Source of the DNA: Tetragonia tetragonoides
Taxonomy: Eukaryota; Streptophyta; Magnoliopsida; Caryophyllales; Aizoaceae
Direction of reading: 5' to 3'
Length of the DNA: 64,000 nt
Assembly (NCBI GenBank): GCA_038025085.1
Contig: CM076147.1
Span: 33,952,766-34,016,765, forward strand
Shown: piece after piece, positions 54,873 through 64,000 of the stretch
How positions within the stretch are numbered: the stretch's first letter is position 1
Layout: each line of letters starts with the position of its first letter
Made by a program: the position numbers and the translations under genes
Notes under the pieces: model-generated
Told to the model about the DNA's origin: nothing
Databases searched by the model: none
Seen by the model: the letters and a program-made list of their open reading frames with translations, nothing else

Positions 54873-57119
54873 TATAATTATATATATTGTTGTGCAAAAA
54901 TAAATAACAATATACAAGTAGGTGTAAGGAAACTAAGTTAGCAAAGCAGCAATTCTGCCAAACAAACTATAAGAACTGTAACAATATGGAGTAGGATGAA
55001 GACTAGCCTCTTGCTCTTCTTGTCAAAATGAAGAAAAAAAGAAAAAAGAAAAGAAAACTAACCTCTTGTCGAAGAAGTTGTACACACGTTTAATTGTTGG
55101 TTACTATTTAGTGATGTTTATGAATCATTGGAGTATAGAACGGCTTATATAGTGTCCTTAATGGGCTAGAAAAGGAACATTATACTCCTCCACGTCACTT
55201 TCGCAGTTATTTGTGAAATGTACCTTGTTGTAGCAGAAAATTTCTAGTGTTTTAATTACGAGTTGGGATCCTCTCCATTTGCTAAAATAAAAGGAGTCCT
55301 CTATATACTAAATGAAGGGTGAGATCTCCATCTAATCATACACCTTGGTCACTGTGTCACATTCATAAGGATCCTTTGTATCTTCGTGTGTCATTTTCTA
55401 TCGCACTGCCTTAAACATGATTGTATAAATCATATACTCGGGTGTATGGTAATACTCCTTTTGATGCCTATTACTCAAATTGTATTATTACTCAATTTAT
55501 TATATTTAAGCATGATATTTTGTTGTCCTAATTACTCAAATTATATTATTAAAAAAAAGAGATAGAAAATTGGTGAAAATAATACCAATTTTTAGTGGGT
55601 TGCGATTAATAATTCGAACTTTTACCATTGCGATTTTAGCAAGAACTTAATTTTTAAACAATTAGATGACACCGCCCTTATCTTCGGCCATTAATTTCCA
55701 GCGAGAGCATGATACGTGTGATTTCCTTTTTCTTTCTTTTTCTTTCGATCTCTTTTAATTTTTTTTAAAACTTTGGCAATAACTCCCAAAGAAATTTCTT
55801 AACTTTTGAAACCACAAGAAGATAAGTGTGGGTGAGTTTATGATGTAAAAAGTTTGGGACATTGATCTACATAATTATGAATACAAGACAAGTTTGAAAT
55901 GAAATACTTATCTAAATTATTTTATTGCTATATTCTTTACGCCATATATGAGATGCAAAATATTGATTTAATTCATCACAAACTATTTTTTGGGTGACAA
56001 TACCGTGATGAATGAATCAAAGTTTTTATTTGTCTTTTAGGCCCTGTTCATTATTTCGTCGTCTTCATGCTGCATTTCGTTCCGTTATTCACCGTCCCAC
56101 ATCATTCCGTTGAAGAAAACATGACCTACACATTACTACATTACCTAACTTGTAATACTCTCATCGGAATTGCTGGTTATTCATAAGGGTGGTGTCAAGT
56201 AATTGTTTAATCTGTTGCTAAACCAATTCCAAAAAAAGGTTTCAAGTAAATGGCGATCGATGCACCCCCCGCTACGTCATGTTTGGACTCTCGTGTTTAA
56301 TAGCGAACATATCAGATTAGCTGAACAAACAGCGCAAGCACTGACCCCGTCAATATAGCACCAAAAAAGGGGCTAGTATGGTTCATTTAATTGTTAAAAG
56401 ACGAAGTTAGTGCTAGAATCAATTAGTGAATATATGTACGTTGATGAGAAGGAAATTAAAGGAGAATGATAGGTTAACTCATTGGTTAGGCAATCCACAA
56501 ATACATTGTGTCTATTTCTCTCCTCTATTGTTGAGGTAGACACAAAATCTTAATGAGTTAGCCCCCATTGAATTAACAAAATATTTTCCGAAATTAAATA
56601 TACAATGGGGTGACAACTCCGCGGCCGCTAGTAATAAGATATGGACAATTGTAGGTCTGTAGATTCGAATTGTAGAGCAATAATTTACTCCATTGAATTG
56701 AATTAGAAAACGAGTTAAACAATGTAGCTGGAAGGAGAATAAGATTTCTATCCAAATCCAATATTCATACCCACAAAAATAAAAACAAAACAAAAGGACC
56801 TCCATCATTCACGTGGTTTTTTATCTAATGATCTTGACGTTTCATACCTAAAATTGCATTATGATTTATGAGGTGTTAATACGAGTAATTGAAGGACCAT
56901 TTTGGGGACGAGCAAAAAAAAGGAGGACCATTTTGGAGACGAGTGAAAAAAAGGACCATTTTGGCGGGTTATGACATATTGAAATGGAAGTAGTAGGGCG
57001 TATCTGGGCAAGGCGATTGTCTTTTTTTTTTTTTAAAAAAAAAAATTTAAAAGAAGGTCATCTGAATCCAAGTATCTAATCAACAATTCAAACATAAGGA
57101 TGCGTTTGTTAGGGCTTAT

Positions 57120-57350
57120 ACGGTCAGTTCACTTCAGTTCTTTGGATGTTAATTGAGTGATTTCAAATTCAGTTAAATGATGTTCAATTCAGTTCAGTAG
57201 TGTTGAATTCAGAAACATACTTTTTGTCTCACATATCAAGTTGTGTTCAATTCATTTCAATTATGTCCAGTTCAGTTCAGTAGTGTCCAGTTTAGTGATG
57301 TTGAATTCAGTTCAGTTCAGTTCAATTCAGTTCAGTTCTGGTAAGTTCAG
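57120..57350. repeat. Degenerate (TTCAG/TTCAA)n repeat
   Basis: Multiple GTTCAGTTCAG and ATTCAGTTCA units within 230 bp, most regular at 57305-57340. Confidence 0.8.
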
Positions 57351-58038
57351 CTCTAACAAACGCACCCATACTCTTAAGTTTATCTTACTTATCAGATTAG
57401 GCAATCTTTTTTTGAGAATGTAAAAGTTTTACTCCTTTAGTAGACATCATTTGATCAGTCCCTCACCAATTTATTGATGACGGACGTTATAAGATAATCC
57501 TCTCCAAAAGATCATCCTAATTTTCTTGCCTTAAATAATAATAATAAATCTGATTCCAAAAGTTGAAAATCTAAACAGGTGTTAATTCAAAATACGAGAT
57601 ACAAATATCATTTACAAAAATTTCCCGCATATTTCTGATATTATTCAAAATATTTGCTTGGTTTGGATATTCAAAACGTCCAACATAATCTTAAACGAAA
57701 TACACACACTCCCCTAATAACTAAACCAAATATTTTGACTTATTTTAGAATTTTTTTGAATCTTTTTTAGATTTGCTTTATATCGGATTATAATTTCGTT
57801 TTCTCTCTCTCTCCTTTTTCCTATAATTTTCTCCTCTATTTTCCATCCTCTCTTCTTCCCCACTTCCTCTACTGGTCTTGCAATTGCTGAACTCGGGCAA
57901 GAATTTTAGAAAATATGAAAGAGAGAATAAAATAGAGAAGACAATACTCTATTTTGTCCCCAATCACATATTCACATGTACCAAAGAATTTGCTCTCTGT
58001 CTCTTTTCAAATTTTCTTTTCCTATTTTCCTATCATAA
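57351..58038. other. Intergenic, nothing recognised
   Basis: AT-rich with a CT-rich patch at 57800-57880. No gene or terminal repeat was recognised. Confidence 0.4.
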
Positions 58039-60315
<2,277 letters not shown>

Positions 60316-60317
60316 TA

Positions 60318-62045
60318 TCTATATATTAGAGGCATTTTCTGACAGCATTGGAGGCATCCACCTAAGCAAACCATTGTAATAAAATTTTAAAATAAATATG
60401 AAATAGAAATATATATTTTGGTATAGAATATATACTAAAGGTGTACTTTCCTAAATCCTTAAAGAGTACACTATCAATTAGAGGTTTTGGTATAGAATTT
60501 ATACTAAAGTTGTACTTTCCTAAATCAGTAAAGAGTAGACTATTAGATTTTAAAAAGCATATATCATTAGTTTCACCGCTTAAAAAATTAAATTTCTTAC
60601 ACCATTGGAACGGGTACGAAATATCCTTTAAAATGAGACTCATTTGTAGTATGTTTTATTGATTTACAACATAAGATGCGTCCACCAAAAAAGGTAATTA
60701 GTAATTAGCTTGACAAGCTGACACAACTAAAGAGTTGCAATGTAAAAATAAGAGAAAAGATACGTATATTAATTATAAAAGTTTAAAAAGTAATCTCAAG
60801 GTAAAATATAATAAAAAGAGTACGTGTGGAATAAAAAAATAAACGATTATCTAAAATGACTCTAGGTCCAATCTTTGATAGAAAACTTTACTATTATCAC
60901 GTATAATTTTATAATTGTACGTAATATACTATTCCCCCATGTTAGTTTAGGGCTCCAGTTTATGTTCCCTTCAATTTTATAATTATTAATGTACTCCCTC
61001 CGGATCACAGATAAAATTACATTGAACTTTTTGCGTTCTTTAAGGCAGTGCTTTGACCGCATATAACTTTGAAAAAACAAGCAAGCATTAAAATATGTTT
61101 TATTATTCTAAAGTTTACGTCTAAAACTTCTTTATTTTTTGAACAAGTAATTATGTATACATTAGACGTTTAAACTGATTTTACCATAAAAGAAGATCAT
61201 ATATCTTTGGAATGTTAGTTGTACAATTATATCAACATAAGTGTATTGGCTTACCAACATCAGGCATAGAAAGACTTTGAAACTATTACCTTTTGTATCA
61301 TGTAACATATGGGATGAGTTAATTAATAGTTAATTGAAATTGATGGTAAGAGTTTAAATCAGATAAGAAGTCCTATAAAGTCATAGTAATCTTATTATAT
61401 GGCATTCATGACATTAAATAAATTATATAAATATTTATCCATATATTACTAATAGTTTTTCATAAGTGACAATTACACTTTGATTTTTCGATGAGATTAC
61501 TAATCATGTTATATTAATTTTATTATATAATCACAGTCCGTGCAACGCACGGGTATAAGCGTATTGGCGTATCAACATCAAGCATAGAAAGACTTTGAAA
61601 CTATTGCATCTTGTATCATGTAACACATGTGAAAAGTTAATTAATAGTTCACAAAAACTTCTATAATACGGGTTTTCTATAACTTTTGGTAAGAAGGGGG
61701 TCACTTTTCAATGAAACAAAGGTCACTGCTCACCATAAGTGACCCCTAAAATTCTAAATAGTGACCCCATTTTTTCGTAAGTTGGTCTCACACTAGACTC
61801 ACTATTAATAGTTAATTGTAATTGATGATAAGAGTTTAAATTAGATAAGATGCCCTATAAAGTCATAGAAATCTTATTATGTGGCATTCATGATATTAAA
61901 TGGATTATATAAATATTTATCCATATATTACTAATAGTTTTTCATAAGTGACAATTACACTTTGATTTTCGATGAGATTAATAATCACTTTATATTAATT
62001 TTATTATATAATCATAGTCCATGCAACCCACGGGCATCCACCTAG
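60318..62045 (+). mobile_element. Non-autonomous Helitron 1
   Basis: It starts TCTATATATTAGAGGCATTT after an A and ends in a decayed hairpin (TCCATGCAACCCACGGG) then CATCCACCTAG, followed by T. The last ~330 bp are present twice in tandem: the first copy ends with hairpin CCGTGCAACGCACGG at 61538-61552 without CTAG, the second at 62045. A 154-bp insertion lies at 61650-61803. No protein is encoded. Confidence 0.75.
61650..61803. mobile_element. MULE-like MITE inside Helitron 1
   Basis: ATTAATAGTT occurs at 61640-61649 and 61804-61813, and Helitron 2 has the uninterrupted site (TTAATTAATAGTTAATTG near 63035). A 9-10-bp target duplication suggests Mutator-type. Internal GGGGTCAC/GTGACCCC repeats recall sequence at 8140-8210. 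Terminal inverted repeats are not clear. Confidence 0.55.
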
Positions 62046-63295
62046 TATATATATATATATATATATTAGAGGCATTTTCTGACAACATTGGAGACGTCCA
62101 CCTGAGCGAGCCATTAGAATAAAATTTTAAAATAAATATAAAATAGAAATATATGTTTTGGTATAGAATATATACTAAAGTTGTATTTTCCTAAATCCTT
62201 AAAGAGTACACTATTAATTAGAGGTTTTAGAATATATACTAAAGTTATACTTTCCTAAATCATTAAAGAGTAGACTATTAGATTTTAAAAAGCTTATAAC
62301 TTTAGTTTCACCGCTTAAGAAATTAAATTTCTTACACCATTGAAACGAGTACGAAATATCCTTTAAAATGAGACTCATTTGTAGTATGTTATATTGATTT
62401 ACAACATTAGATGCCTCCACCTAAAAAAGTAATCAATAATTAGCTTGACAAGCTGACACAACTAAAAAGTTGCATGTAAAAATAAGAGAAAAGATATGTA
62501 TATTAGTTATAAAAATTTTAAAAGCAATCTCAAGGTAAAATATAATAAAAAGAGTATGTGTAGAATGAAATAAACGATGAATCTAAAATGATTCTAGGTC
62601 CAATCCTTAATAGGAAACTTTGTCATTGTCACGTATAATTCTATAACTGTACGTAATATACTGATCCCCCATGTTATTTTAGGGTTCCAATTTATGTTCC
62701 CTTCAACTTTATAATTATTAATGTACTCCCTCCAGACCACAAATAAATTGCATTGGACCTTTTGCGTTCTTCAAGGCAGTACTTTGAACGCATATAACTT
62801 TGAAAAAACAAGCAAGCATTGAAATATGTTTTGCTATTTTAAGGTTTACGTCTAAAATTTCTTTATTTTTTGAAAAGTAGTTATTTATACATTAGATATT
62901 TAAACTGATTTTACCATAAAAGAAGAACCATATCTTTGAAATGTTAGTTGTACACTTATATCAACATAAGAGTATTGGGCGTACCAACATCAAGCATAGA
63001 AAGACTTTTGGAACTATTACCTCTTGGATCATGTAAGTTAATTAATAGTTAATTGAAATTGATGATAAGAGTTTAAATTAGATAAGAAGCCCTATAAAGT
63101 CACAGTAATCTTATTATATGGCATTCATGATATTAAATAGATTATATAAATATTTATCCATATATTACTAATAGTTTTTCATAAGTGACAATTACACTTT
63201 GATTTTTCGATGAGATTAACAATCACGTTATAATAGTTTTATTATATAATTACAGTCCGTGCAACGCACGGGCATACTTACAGGCATCCACCTAG
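62046..63295 (+). mobile_element. Non-autonomous Helitron 2
   Basis: Close relative of Helitron 1 from TTAGAGGCATTTTCTGACA (62068) onward, without the tandem 3' duplication or the MITE. It ends with CCGTGCAACGCACGGG (63257-63272), a short stretch, then GGCATCCACCTAG at 63295. Helitrons 1 and 2 are separated only by a (TA)n run at 62046-62066, so the exact 5' end is uncertain. Confidence 0.75.
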
Positions 63296-63296
63296 T

Positions 63297-64000
63297 ATAA
63301 AGTGATTATTAATCTCATCGAAAAATCAAAGTGTAATTGTCACTTATGAAAAACTATTAGTAATATATGGATAAATATTTATATAATCCACTTAATATCT
63401 TAATGCATATAATAATATTACTATGACTTTATAGGGCATCTAATCTAATTTAAACTCTAATCATCCATTTCAATTAACTATTAATTAATTCAATCTCATA
63501 TGTTACATGATCCAAGAGGTAATAGTTTTAAAGTCTTTCTATGCTTGATGTTGGTACGTCAATACTCTTATGTTGATATAAGTGTACAACTAACCTTCCA
63601 AAGATACGATCCTTCTTTTATGGTAAAATCGGTTTAAATGTCTAATGTATACATAACTACTTTTCAAAAAATAAAGAAGTTTAGACGTAAACCTTAGAAT
63701 AGCAAAACATATTTTAATGCTTGCTTGTTTTTTTAAAAGTTATATGCGGTCAAAGTACTGCCTTGAAGAGCGCAAAAAGTCCAATGTAATTTTATTTGTG
63801 GTCCGAAAGGAGTACATTAATATTATAAAGTTGAAGGGAACATAAGTTGGAGCCCTAAAATAACATGGGGGATCAATATATTACGTACAGTTATAAAATA
63901 ATACATGATAATGGTAAAGTTTCCTATTAAAGATTGGACCTAGAATCATTATAGATTCATTGTTTATTTCTTTATTCTACACATAATCTTTTTATTATAT
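63297..64000 (-). mobile_element. Helitron 3, inverted, running off the window
   Basis: Reverse complement of Helitron 2 from AATAATCACTTTAT backwards (AAAGTGATTATTAATCTCATCG onward). The terminal ~50 bases with hairpin and CTAG are missing at the junction. With Helitron 2 it forms a long inverted repeat with arms of at least ~650 bp. Confidence 0.7.

Larger units (their letters stand above)
53523..56980. repeat. Right copy of the segmental duplication (partner ~13.0-15.5 kb)
   Basis: Collinear with 13031-15480 in the same orientation (landmarks listed there). Differences include a SINE (54235-54427), an extra block at about 54639-54872 absent from the left copy, and absence of the MITE at 14898. 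GGACCATTTTGG repeats at 56890-56960 match 15375-15455. No gene is recognised in the flank. Confidence 0.8.

Overview
The window is nuclear DNA of a flowering plant. It contains an F-box gene with an F-box-associated region, spliceosomal intron signals, plant-type LTR retrotransposons with tRNA primer sites, CACTA, hAT and Helitron elements and SINEs. A small family of type 1 ribosome-inactivating protein (RIP) genes, together with Tat-clade elements carrying antisense plant-mobile-domain genes, points to the Caryophyllales. The species cannot be named from the sequence alone.

Layout. 1-0.93 kb: tandem satellite, monomer about 168 bp. 0.93-3.4 kb: no gene, one minisatellite. 3.4-6.1 kb: composite tandem array of tRNA-like modules and degenerate GGTGGCTCTGATATAAGA repeats, with a hAT-type MITE inside. 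6.4-15.5 kb: gene island with an F-box relic, a RIP relic, an apparently intact F-box gene with a 5' extra exon, a second RIP relic, and non-coding flank duplicated at 52.6-57 kb. 15.8-17.16 kb: truncated CACTA-like element holding another MITE. 17.16-45.58 kb: a nest of three Ty3/gypsy elements. Element C (chromovirus, + strand, 33.04-45.58 kb) was hit in its 5' LTR by element A (Tat clade, - strand, 27.16-33.04 kb). A was hit at the RT/RNase H junction by element B (Tat clade with dual RNase H and two antisense plant-mobile-domain genes, + strand, 17.16-27.16 kb). A CACTA element sits in the A polyprotein and another in the C 3' LTR. The left parts of all three are missing, so a deletion followed the nesting.

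45.6-57 kb: second gene island, with a badly broken RIP pseudogene (45.7-46.8 kb) and the only full-length RIP gene (52.57-53.52 kb, - strand, 316 codons, all five expected active-site residues present). It also holds AT-rich spacer, a 900-bp hAT element with a perfect 8-bp target duplication, and a SINE with a 17-bp target duplication. 57-64 kb: (TTCAG)n and (AT)n simple repeats and a cluster of Helitron ends and copies, finishing in a long inverted repeat that runs off the window.

Only two host genes look functional: the F-box gene (probable SCF ubiquitin-ligase substrate receptor) and the RIP (secreted rRNA N-glycosylase, probably defence). The most unusual structure is in element B. A GC-rich palindrome (core CCGCTAGCGG) recurs just upstream of the TATA box of the sense LTR promoter and upstream of both antisense genes, suggesting one shared regulator for sense and antisense transcription.
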